From NCBI GenBank assembly GCA_900545175.1, contig UQYF01000005.1, forward strand, positions 1-64,000: 64,000 bases of DNA, read 5' to 3'. The stretch comes from an uncultured Eubacteriales bacterium (GTDB taxonomy: Bacteria; Bacillota; Clostridia; Lachnospirales; Lachnospiraceae). Position numbers and translations under genes: made by a program. The notes under the pieces were generated by a model. That model was not told where the DNA came from, searched no databases, and worked only from the letters and a program-made list of their open reading frames with translations. Below are positions 26,361 through 34,010 of the stretch, in pieces. Each line of letters begins with the position of its first letter. The first letter of the stretch is position 1.

Positions 26361-28112
26361 ATGGCAAAGGTCAGGAAATTAACCAGTGAGGACAAGGGCA
26401 CGATTGGAAAGGTGCTCAGATATATTAAGAAATATTATGCTTTTCTCATAATATCGATATTATTGGCAGCAGTGACTGTGGCATGTACATTGTATGTGCC
26501 GATACTTACCGGTAATGCTGTGGACCTCATAATCGACAAGGGACTTGTGGATTTTGATGGAATAATTGCAATAATTAAGACAATGGCGGCTGTTATCATT
26601 ATCGGTGCGCTTGCACAGTGGCTTATGAATGTGTGCAACAATAAGATTACTTACAATGTAATAAGAGATATCCGTACAGAGGCAATAAGAAAGATTGAGA
26701 TTCTTCCGTTAAAGTACATTGACGGACATCCTTACGGAGATGTTGTAAGCCGTGTCATTGCCGATGTTGACCAGTTTGCAGATGGACTTTTGATGGGATT
26801 TACACAGCTTTTTACAGGCGTGATAACAATACTTGGAACGCTTGGTTTTATGCTGACGGTAAGTATTCCTATAACGGTTGTCGTAGTCTGTGTTACTCCG
26901 CTTTCACTTTTTGCTGCGGCTTATATTGCTAAGAACACACATGCAATGTTCAAAAAGCAGTCGGAGACAAGAGGTGAGCAGACGGCAATCATCGATGAGA
27001 TGGTCGGAAATCTTAAGGTTGTAAAGGCATACAGCCAGGAAGCGCAAGTAAAGAAAAAATTCGATGAAGTCAATGACAGACTTGAAAAGTGCTCCTTAAA
27101 GGCAATTTTCTTCTCATCGATAACTAACCCTTCAACAAGATTTGTAAACAGTATCGTGTATATGCTTGTAGCTTTAGTAGGTGCCATATTTGCGGTGCAT
27201 GGAAGAATAAGTGTCGGTAAGCTTTCATGTATGTTAAGCTACGCTAACCAGTATACAAAGCCTTTTAACGAGATTTCAGGTGTTGTCACAGAGCTTCAGA
27301 ATGCACTTACATGTGCGGGAAGAGTTATGGAGCTTATAGAGGAAGAACCGCAGGTTCCTGAGCCTGAGAAGGCAAAGACAGCCATTGCTGACGGTCATGT
27401 TGAACTTGAAGATGTATATTTTTCATATGTTCCTGATCAGAAGCTTATCGAGAACTTCAATCTCTCAGTTAAGCCGGGACAGCGTATTGCAATAGTAGGT
27501 CCTACAGGATGCGGAAAGACAACACTTATCAATCTTCTTATGCGCTTCTATGACGTAAATTCAGGAAGTATCAAGGTTGCCGGCGATGATATCAGGGATG
27601 TGACAAGAGGAAGCTTAAGAAAGTCATATGGTATGGTGCTTCAGGATACATGGTTAAAGAACGGAACCATAAGAGAGAACCTGAAGATGGGTAAGCCTGA
27701 TGCGACAGATGATGAGATGATTGAGGCAGCTAAGGCATCACATGCACACAGCTTTATAAAGAGACTTCCGAAAGGATATGACACAGTGCTCAACGAGGAT
27801 GGCGGAAGCTTGTCGCAGGGACAGAAGCAGCTTTTATGTATTGCCAGAGTAATGCTCTGCCTGCCACCGATGCTTATTCTCGATGAGGCGACATCTTCAA
27901 TCGATACAAGAACAGAAATCAAGATTCAGGAAGCTTTTGCACGGATGATGAAGGGAAGAACAAGCTTTATCGTAGCTCACAGACTCTCCACAATACGTGA
28001 GGCAGATGTTATCCTTGTTATGAATGACGGACATATAATTGAGCAGGGTAACCATGATACCCTTCTTGCAAAAGGCGGATTCTATTCACAGCTTTATAAC
28101 AGCCAGTTTTAA
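26361..28112 (+). CDS. heterodimeric ABC exporter, subunit with canonical ATPase site
   Basis: A 583-residue half-transporter, partner of the 24427 product. Membrane domain about 20-330. The ATPase shows Walker A GPTGCGKTT, LSQGQKQLL in the signature position, LILDEATSSID with the catalytic Glu present, and the switch His in VAHRLST. Together with the degenerate partner it should form one active and one inactive ATP site. AGGAGG precedes the ATG. About 200 bases of tandem hairpin repeat separate the two genes and may lower its expression relative to the first. It is a close paralogue of the 45441 gene. The substrate is unknown. Confidence 0.92.
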   Translation: MAKVRKLTSEDKGTIGKVLRYIKKYYAFLIISILLAAVTVACTLYVPILTGNAVDLIIDKGLVDFDGIIAIIKTMAAVIIIGALAQWLMNVCNNKITYNVIRDIRTEAIRKIEILPLKYIDGHPYGDVVSRVIADVDQFADGLLMGFTQLFTGVITILGTLGFMLTVSIPITVVVVCVTPLSLFAAAYIAKNTHAMFKKQSETRGEQTAIIDEMVGNLKVVKAYSQEAQVKKKFDEVNDRLEKCSLKAIFFSSITNPSTRFVNSIVYMLVALVGAIFAVHGRISVGKLSCMLSYANQYTKPFNEISGVVTELQNALTCAGRVMELIEEEPQVPEPEKAKTAIADGHVELEDVYFSYVPDQKLIENFNLSVKPGQRIAIVGPTGCGKTTLINLLMRFYDVNSGSIKVAGDDIRDVTRGSLRKSYGMVLQDTWLKNGTIRENLKMGKPDATDDEMIEAAKASHAHSFIKRLPKGYDTVLNEDGGSLSQGQKQLLCIARVMLCLPPMLILDEATSSIDTRTEIKIQEAFARMMKGRTSFIVAHRLSTIREADVILVMNDGHIIEQGNHDTLLAKGGFYSQLYNSQF

Positions 28113-28117
28113 TTTTT

Positions 28118-28148
28118 TGGGACACTGGGGTCTGACCCCTGTGTCCCA
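28118..28148. repeat. REP-like palindrome, copy 2
   Basis: A 31-base palindrome opens TGGGACACTGGGGTCTG and closes ACCCCTGTGTCCCA, six bases after an ABC exporter stop and 17 bases before proB. It will form a strong hairpin in the intergenic RNA. Confidence 0.85.
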
Positions 28149-28164
28149 TTATGGGAGAATTGAT

Positions 28165-28941
28165 ATGACAGGAAAGAGAATTGTAGTAAAAGTAGGTACA
28201 TCAACTCTGACATATGCGACAGGGCATTTTAATATAAGGAGAGTTGAGAAGATAGTAAAGACGATTGCTGACCTTCAGAATGCAGGAAACCAGATGATAC
28301 TTGTGTCGAGCGGTTCTATTGCTCTTGGCATGAGCAAGATTGGACTTAGGGAGCGCCCTAAGGACACACCCGGCAAGCAGGCATGTGCTGCAGTAGGACA
28401 GTGCGAACTTATGGATATGTATGATAAGCAGTTCTCTGAGTATGGTGTGACGGTTGCACAGCTTCTTCTTACAAAGTATGTTCTTATTGAGGACAGAAGG
28501 AGAAATGTTGAGAACGCCATGGCAAAGCTCATTGAGCTTGGAGTAATTCCGGTTGTGAATGAAAATGATACGGTTGCGATTGATGAGCTTGAACTTGAGG
28601 TTGGAGAGAATGATTCGCTCGCAGCGATAGTAGCTTCTGTCGCTAAAGCGGACACACTTGTGATTATGTCGGATATAGATGGGCTTTACGATAAGGATCC
28701 GCATAAGTATGAGGATGCAAAGCTTATTGAGGAGGTTCATGGGATAACTGATGATATAAAGGCGCTTGCAGGAGGCGCCGGTTCTAAGCTTGGAACTGGC
28801 GGCATGGCTACAAAATTAAAGGCTGCTTCCATTGCTAATGAGAATGGAATAGATATGGTGATAATTAACGGCGATAAGCCGGAGCTTTTGTATGATATCA
28901 GTGAAGATAAGAAGGCGGGAACACGCTTCTTTGCGAGGTAG
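28165..28941 (+). CDS. proB: glutamate 5-kinase, short form without PUA domain
   Basis: Cytoplasmic amino-acid kinase that phosphorylates glutamate at the gamma-carboxylate, the first step of proline synthesis. The 258 residues cover only the kinase domain: VVKVGTSTL at the N terminus, VSSGSIALGM near 50, NENDTVAIDEL and DNDSLAA-type FGENDSLAAIVAS near 140-160, and LGTGGMATKLKAA near 215. The C-terminal PUA domain of E. coli ProB (367 residues) is absent, as in many Firmicutes. GGGAG lies eight bases before the ATG; the longer open frame upstream runs through the ABC gene and the REP-like palindrome. proA is not adjacent. Confidence 0.93.
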   Translation: MTGKRIVVKVGTSTLTYATGHFNIRRVEKIVKTIADLQNAGNQMILVSSGSIALGMSKIGLRERPKDTPGKQACAAVGQCELMDMYDKQFSEYGVTVAQLLLTKYVLIEDRRRNVENAMAKLIELGVIPVVNENDTVAIDELELEVGENDSLAAIVASVAKADTLVIMSDIDGLYDKDPHKYEDAKLIEEVHGITDDIKALAGGAGSKLGTGGMATKLKAASIANENGIDMVIINGDKPELLYDISEDKKAGTRFFAR

Positions 28942-28946
28942 GAGCA

Positions 28947-30443
28947 ATGCTTTTTGCTTCGATGAGTTTTTTATGGATTTTTCTTCCGGCAGTTTTAGTT
29001 GTGAATCTGCTTCTTTCAAATGTAAGGAATGAAGAACTTAGATATTTACTTAAAAATACATGGCTTTTAATAGCCAGCCTTGTATTTTATGCGTGGGGCG
29101 GCATATATTATATGTTTATAATGTTAGCTTCGATAGCAGTTAATTATGCAGCAGGGCGTTTGCTTGAAAAAAAGAGAAAAAAGAGCATACTTATAATGAC
29201 TATTATATTGAATCTTGCAACTCTTTTTGTGTTTAAGTATTTCAATATGTGTGTGGTGCTTGTTGAGAATATTTATGCAGCTTGTGTGGGGAATATCGGA
29301 TTCAGGCAGTCACTTAAGGATATGTTTCTTATGCACGGAACAGGTGCACTGAAAATTAAGGAGATTGTGCTTCCAATCGGAATCTCCTTTTTTACATTTC
29401 AGGCAATGTCATATGTTATTGATGTGTACACTAAAAAGGCTCCGGTACAGAAAAATATATTTAAATTTGCACTGTATGTAGCTTTTTTTCCACAGCTTAT
29501 TGCAGGACCGATTGTAAAATACAGTGATGTTGCAAGGCAGATAGACGGCAGGAAGGAAAGCGTGCCTTTATTTGTATCGGGACAGAGGCGTTTTATATGC
29601 GGTCTTGCCAAGAAAGTTCTGCTTGCAAACACATTTGCGGTCACAGCGGATGCTGTATGGGGCATTAAGCCTGAGACTATGGGCAGCATGACAGCGTGGC
29701 TTGGAGCACTTGCATATACTATGCAGATTTATTATGATTTTTCGGGATATTCAGATATGGCTATAGGGCTTGGAAGAATGTTCGGCTTCAGATTCAAGGA
29801 GAACTTTGCATATCCGTACACATCGCTTTCCATACAGGAATTCTGGAGAAGATGGCATATATCATTGTCATCATGGTTTAAGGAATATGTCTATTTTCCG
29901 CTCGGCGGGAACAGGAATGGGAAATTAAAAACCTACAGAAACGTGTTCATAGTATTTCTGCTCACAGGAATATGGCATGGAGCTAATTTTACATTTCTTG
30001 TATGGGGGCTGATGTATGCGTTTTTCCAGATTATTGAACGTCTGTTTCTTGGAAAGCTGTTAGAGAAAAATCCAGTAAAGCCGTTTAACTGGATATATAC
30101 AATGTTAATTGTAGTGCTTGGCTGGGTTTTGTTCAGGTCTGACAATATCGTCTATTCGCTGCAATATATAGGTGCAATGTTCGGAAAATATAATGGCGGC
30201 ACAGCAGGTTATGATATTTACCAGTGTCTTGGATTTTTGTCGATGGAGCTTATATTGGCATTCATATTTGCGTTTATAGGAATGGGATTTGCATCGAGGT
30301 CGCTTCGAGGCTTGTATGACAGAATCAGAAAAAAAGAGTGGTTTATGGTGCCTGACATGCTGCTCATGCTTGTGCTTCTTGTCATATGTATCTTAAGAAT
30401 AATAAGTGGTACATATAATCCGTTTATTTATTTTAAGTTTTGA
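28947..30443 (+). CDS. MBOAT family membrane O-acyltransferase (AlgI-like)
   Basis: A 498-residue polytopic membrane protein that transfers acyl groups (usually acetyl) to an extracellular polymer. Around ten membrane segments can be counted. Family motifs are IAGPIVKYSDVARQ, YYDFSGYSDMAIGLGRMFGF, FWRRWHISLSSWFKEYVYFPLGG and LTGIWHGANFTFLVWG, the last containing the proposed catalytic His (about residue 350). Its ribosome site TAGGAG overlaps the proB stop, so the two may be co-transcribed. No DltA/C/D or AlgJ-like partner is nearby, so the polymer modified cannot be named. Confidence 0.9.
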   Translation: MLFASMSFLWIFLPAVLVVNLLLSNVRNEELRYLLKNTWLLIASLVFYAWGGIYYMFIMLASIAVNYAAGRLLEKKRKKSILIMTIILNLATLFVFKYFNMCVVLVENIYAACVGNIGFRQSLKDMFLMHGTGALKIKEIVLPIGISFFTFQAMSYVIDVYTKKAPVQKNIFKFALYVAFFPQLIAGPIVKYSDVARQIDGRKESVPLFVSGQRRFICGLAKKVLLANTFAVTADAVWGIKPETMGSMTAWLGALAYTMQIYYDFSGYSDMAIGLGRMFGFRFKENFAYPYTSLSIQEFWRRWHISLSSWFKEYVYFPLGGNRNGKLKTYRNVFIVFLLTGIWHGANFTFLVWGLMYAFFQIIERLFLGKLLEKNPVKPFNWIYTMLIVVLGWVLFRSDNIVYSLQYIGAMFGKYNGGTAGYDIYQCLGFLSMELILAFIFAFIGMGFASRSLRGLYDRIRKKEWFMVPDMLLMLVLLVICILRIISGTYNPFIYFKF

Positions 30444-30535
30444 TGGAAAGACATGGTTATAATATACAAAAATCTCTTTATCAAAATAAGAATTTGCACA
30501 AACTTTACAAAAAAAATATATTTTCTGAAAATGAA

Positions 30536-30563
30536 TTGACTTTTGATTTTGAAGTTGTATAAT
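30536..30563 (+). promoter_or_regulatory. promoter of the amino-acid transport operon
   Basis: TTGACT (30536-30541), 16 bases, TATAAT (30558-30563). Confidence 0.75.
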
Positions 30564-30597
30564 AAGCCACAACAGAACAAAGTACAACACATAAACG

Positions 30598-30632
30598 AAG
30601 GCGTTTATCCGAAAAGGATAAGCGCCTTTTTC
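30598..30632 (+). terminator. terminator-like hairpin in the transport operon leader
   Basis: AAGGCGTTTATCC (30598-30610) pairs with GGATAAGCGCCTT (30616-30628) and runs into five Ts. It lies about 30 bases after the predicted start and 64 bases before the first gene. It therefore looks like an attenuator or the end of a short transcript. Confidence 0.75.
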
Positions 30633-30695
30633 GTGTTTACTGTCTGTTTTGCAGGTGTAAAGGAAATATTTATAAGAGAAAAAGGAGGACTGTGT

Positions 30696-31544
30696 ATGGG
30701 AAAGAATATTTTAAAGAGAGTCGGCTGCATTGCACTTGCAGCGATTTGTGTGATGGGAATGACGGCGTGCAGCAAGAAGGATGCTTCACAGGCATCGGCA
30801 GACGGAGTAAGACATATCGTGGTTGGTACAGGTAACGGAGCAGCCCCGTTCTGTTATCTTGATGAGAATGGCAATTCAGTCGGTTATGATATCGATGTGC
30901 TAAATGAGTTAGATGCGAGACTTCCACAGTATGAATTTGAGATTCAGGCGATGGACTTTTCAACACTTATTGTTTCTATTGATTCAGGCTCAATCAATTT
31001 TCTTTCTCATCAGCTTGTACAGTCTGATGCAAGGAAGGAGAAATATCTTTTCCCAAGCCAGTATTACTGCTTGTCTCCGATGAGCCTTGCTGTAAGGAGC
31101 GATTCGGGAATAACAAGCATGGCTGATATGGCAGGAAAGACGATGGAGCAGAATCCGAGTGCTTATGAGTATCAGATGCTCATGGCATACAATGACGCAC
31201 ATCCGGGTCAGGAGCTTGATGTCATAGCAGTATCGGATCAGTCTACAGCTGATGGCTTTTTGAAGGTTTCAAATGGTCAGGTTGATGCTTCACTTACATA
31301 CAAGGCAACCTTCGACAGTGTTATTCCAGAGCTTGGCATAGATAATCTTATGCTCACGGATGTTGTAATGTGTGAGGACACATACCTGATGTTTCCTAAG
31401 ACAGAGCAGCAACTGTGTGATGATATAGATGCAGTTCTAAAGGAAATGGTTGCAGATGGGACGCTTTCAAAGATTTCTGAAAAGTGGTACGGCGAAGATG
31501 TATTCGGTCTGTACGCAGACATGGTATCAATCACAGCTGAATAA
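30696..31544 (+). CDS. polar amino acid ABC transporter, substrate-binding lipoprotein
   Basis: A 282-residue extracellular binding protein of the SBP_bac_3 family, lipid-anchored through the Cys in VMGMTACSKK near residue 26. The mature domain shows the family pattern: VGTGNGAAPFCYLDENGNSV then GYDIDVL near 60, a hinge region, and the C-terminal EMVADGTLSKISEKWYG. I chose the ATG at 30696, directly behind GGAGGACTGTGT; the frame continues upstream through the leader hairpin without homology. It leads an operon with two permeases and an ATPase. A hairpin after this gene likely makes it more abundant than the permeases. The substrate is a polar amino acid, possibly cystine by analogy with other two-permease systems, but that is a guess. 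Confidence 0.9.
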   Translation: MGKNILKRVGCIALAAICVMGMTACSKKDASQASADGVRHIVVGTGNGAAPFCYLDENGNSVGYDIDVLNELDARLPQYEFEIQAMDFSTLIVSIDSGSINFLSHQLVQSDARKEKYLFPSQYYCLSPMSLAVRSDSGITSMADMAGKTMEQNPSAYEYQMLMAYNDAHPGQELDVIAVSDQSTADGFLKVSNGQVDASLTYKATFDSVIPELGIDNLMLTDVVMCEDTYLMFPKTEQQLCDDIDAVLKEMVADGTLSKISEKWYGEDVFGLYADMVSITAE

Positions 31545-31588
31545 AATATAAAAAACATACAATCCTATAATAATATATGTATTTGACA

Positions 31589-31632
31589 AAGGCTGTCATG
31601 CAGGGAATCAAATCCCTATATGGCAGTCTTTT
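31589..31632 (+). terminator. intra-operon hairpin/partial terminator
   Basis: AAGGCTGTCAT (31589-31599) pairs with ATGGCAGTCTT (31620-31630) using two G-T pairs, with an inner AGGGA/TCCCT stem, then TTTT. It lies between the binding protein and the permease genes. Confidence 0.75.
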
Positions 31633-31695
31633 AAATTATATGAAGATGTGGATACTTATTTTTGTGTATATCCGGATACGAAAGGAGTGGTAAAT

Positions 31696-32400
31696 ATGGG
31701 ACATAGTTATGACTGGGCATCCATTCCAAGCTATATTCCAAAGGTCATGAAGGCATTCCCGCTGACAATACAGATACTTCTTCTGTCATTGATTTTTTCT
31801 TTGATTATCGGAGCGGTGGTTGCGTTAGGAGCGCTCAGTAAGAATAAGGCTGCAAAGGCGGCAGCTAAGGGATGGATATCATTTATGAGAGGTATTCCTA
31901 CACTCGTCCTTATATTTTTACTTTATCTTGGTCTTCCGCAGCTTATGAATGCACTTGGTGTAAATATGAGTGGGATAAGCAAGACAACGTATATTGTTGC
32001 ATGTCTCTCACTAAGCACATCGGCAAATATGGCAGAGATGATGAGAGCGGCATACCTTTCGGTAAATAAGGGACAGAAGGAAGCAGCATACAGCGTTGGA
32101 ATGAAGCCTTTAATGGCTTTTAGAAGAATTATTTTTCCTCAGGCATTAGGAGTTGCTATTCCAACACTTGGGAACAATATAATAATGCTTTTCAAGGAAA
32201 CATCACTTGCATTTACAATAGGTGTCATAGATATCCTTGGAAAAGCAAGAGCACTTAGCTCTGCAAGCTATGGAACTAACAGGCTTGAGATATACATTGC
32301 AACAGGCCTTATATTCTGGGCAGTATGTTTTATATTGGAAAAACTCACCAAGTTTGTAGAGAAGGTATATACAAAGGGCAGAAAACAGGCGACAAGTTAA
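31696..32400 (+). CDS. polar amino acid ABC transporter permease 1
   Basis: A 234-residue inner-membrane permease of the HisM/GlnP type with about five membrane segments. The N-terminal motif SLIFSLIIGAVVALGAL and FMRGIPTLVLIFLLYLG are typical. The cytoplasmic ATPase-contact loop is EAAYSVGMKPLMAFRRIIFP then QALGVAIP near residue 160. I place the start at 31696 behind AAAGGAG; the longer frame from 31648 lacks homology. It pairs with the second permease 24 bases downstream. Confidence 0.9.
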   Translation: MGHSYDWASIPSYIPKVMKAFPLTIQILLLSLIFSLIIGAVVALGALSKNKAAKAAAKGWISFMRGIPTLVLIFLLYLGLPQLMNALGVNMSGISKTTYIVACLSLSTSANMAEMMRAAYLSVNKGQKEAAYSVGMKPLMAFRRIIFPQALGVAIPTLGNNIIMLFKETSLAFTIGVIDILGKARALSSASYGTNRLEIYIATGLIFWAVCFILEKLTKFVEKVYTKGRKQATS

Positions 32401-32424
32401 AAATATGGAAATGAGGAAGAGCGT

Positions 32425-33132
32425 ATGATTATTAATTTCAGATTTATTGCAGAGTCGATACCCAAGCTTTTCGGTGCCATACCGATAACTCTGCTTATGG
32501 CGTTTGCTTCGGCGGTTATAGGCTGGCTGCTTGGGCTTGGAATTGCGCTTATAAGAAAAAATAAGGTTCCGGTGCTTTCACAGATATTTGCAGTGTATGT
32601 CTCGTTCCTTAGAGGTGTACCTATGATCATACTTTTGTACATATCCTACTATGCACTTCCTAATGTTATTTACAGCTATGGTGTAAGCATTGGCAGGGAG
32701 ATAAATGTGGATTCGGTACCTGCAGTTGCTTATGCTATCATAGCACTGGTGCTTGAGCAGTCGGCATATGCATCGGAGATATTCCGCTCATCGCTTGCAG
32801 CAGTTGATGAAGGGCAGATGGAAGCAGCATACAGTGTAGGAATGACAAAGACGCAGGCACTTGCAAGAATTGTTCTTCCACAGGCTATGGCTATAGCACT
32901 TCCGAATTTAAGCGGTCTGTTCTTAGGACTTGTAAAGGGAACATCGCTTGCATATTACGTCGGTGTATATGAAATCACAGCCACTGCAAATCTTCTTGCC
33001 ATGCCGGCACTCAACTTTATTGAAGCTTATATAATGACAACTATTATTTATGAAGTTATAAGCTTTATCTTCAATAAAATATTCAGGGTTGTAGAAAATA
33101 ATCTTAAAAGGTTCAGGGCGGTGGCAGCATAG
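32425..33132 (+). CDS. polar amino acid ABC transporter permease 2
   Basis: A 235-residue permease, paralogue of the gene just upstream. It shows FLRGVPMIILLYISYYALPN and the coupling loop EAAYSVGMTKTQALARIVLP then QAMAIALP. Two different permeases, as in the TcyL/TcyM pair, would form a heterodimer with one ATPase type. GAGGAAGAG precedes the ATG. Confidence 0.9.
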   Translation: MIINFRFIAESIPKLFGAIPITLLMAFASAVIGWLLGLGIALIRKNKVPVLSQIFAVYVSFLRGVPMIILLYISYYALPNVIYSYGVSIGREINVDSVPAVAYAIIALVLEQSAYASEIFRSSLAAVDEGQMEAAYSVGMTKTQALARIVLPQAMAIALPNLSGLFLGLVKGTSLAYYVGVYEITATANLLAMPALNFIEAYIMTTIIYEVISFIFNKIFRVVENNLKRFRAVAA

Positions 33133-33233
33133 CAGGGAAGACGGCACATAACTCAATATTAAAAAGCGATTTATCAAAAATATTAAATTTTAATAAGCTT
33201 GTTTAACTAAATAAATAGAAGGAGGGCTGTATT

Positions 33234-33989
33234 ATGGCAGAAATGGTTGAACTTAAAAATATACATAAATCATTCGGCAGCAACCACATTCTAAAAGGTG
33301 TGAATATGAGTATCGGAAAAGGAGAGGTCGTGGTAATACTTGGTCCGTCCGGCTCAGGAAAGACAACATTACTCAGGACAATCAATTTTCTTGATGCGGC
33401 TGATGAAGGAATAATATCGGTCAGCGGATTTGAGGTAGATGCTAAGAAACATTCTAAATCACAGGTTATAGAGCTTAGAAGAAAGACTGCCATGGTTTTT
33501 CAGAACTATAACCTTTTTGCCAATAAGACGATACTTGAAAATGTCATGGAAGGACTTGTTACGGTAAAGAAATTCAAAAAATCAGATGCCAAGGAGATGA
33601 GCCTTGAGATATTGAAGAAGGTAGGGCTTGAACAGAGATGTGATTTCTATCCGGCACAGCTTTCAGGAGGACAGCAGCAGAGAGCCGGAATTGCGAGAGC
33701 ACTTATATTAGACCCGGATGTTATTCTCTTTGATGAACCGACATCGGCACTTGACCCGGAGCTTGTAGGTGAAGTTTTAAATACCATCAAGGCTGTTGCG
33801 CAGACAGGTATCACAATGATTGTTGTAACACATGAGATTGCGTTTGCGAGAGAAGTAGCATCGAGAGTTGTATTTATGGAAGGCGGAGTTGTTGTCGAAG
33901 AGGGAAAGCCGGAAGAAATTCTTGTGGCACCAAAGCATTCGTCTACACAGAGATTCTTAAAGAGAATAACAAATCCGAATGCGGAATAA
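33234..33989 (+). CDS. polar amino acid ABC transporter ATPase
   Basis: A 251-residue ATPase that powers the upstream permeases. It shows Walker A GPSGSGKTT near 38, the Q-loop MVFQNYNLFANKT, signature LSGGQQQRAGI, Walker B ILFDEPTSALDPE, and the switch His in VVTHEIAFA. AAGGAGG precedes the ATG. Its stop is 21 bases before the amt-PII start, linking amino acid and ammonium uptake in one operon. Confidence 0.95.
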   Translation: MAEMVELKNIHKSFGSNHILKGVNMSIGKGEVVVILGPSGSGKTTLLRTINFLDAADEGIISVSGFEVDAKKHSKSQVIELRRKTAMVFQNYNLFANKTILENVMEGLVTVKKFKKSDAKEMSLEILKKVGLEQRCDFYPAQLSGGQQQRAGIARALILDPDVILFDEPTSALDPELVGEVLNTIKAVAQTGITMIVVTHEIAFAREVASRVVFMEGGVVVEEGKPEEILVAPKHSSTQRFLKRITNPNAE

Positions 33990-34010
33990 ATGGGAAGAGA
34001 GGTGGATAAT

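Noticed and set aside
28118..28148. REP-like palindrome as a simple terminator of the exporter operon
   Set aside because: No T run follows either arm, and the same sequence recurs at unrelated places, so a repeat family is the better description.
28201..28740. Reverse-strand open frames within proB
   Set aside because: They are antisense shadows of a well-supported gene; composition is atypical and no motif is present.
28947..30443. MBOAT protein as DltB of teichoic acid D-alanylation
   Set aside because: No dltA, dltC or dltD is adjacent; the general AlgI-like assignment is safer.
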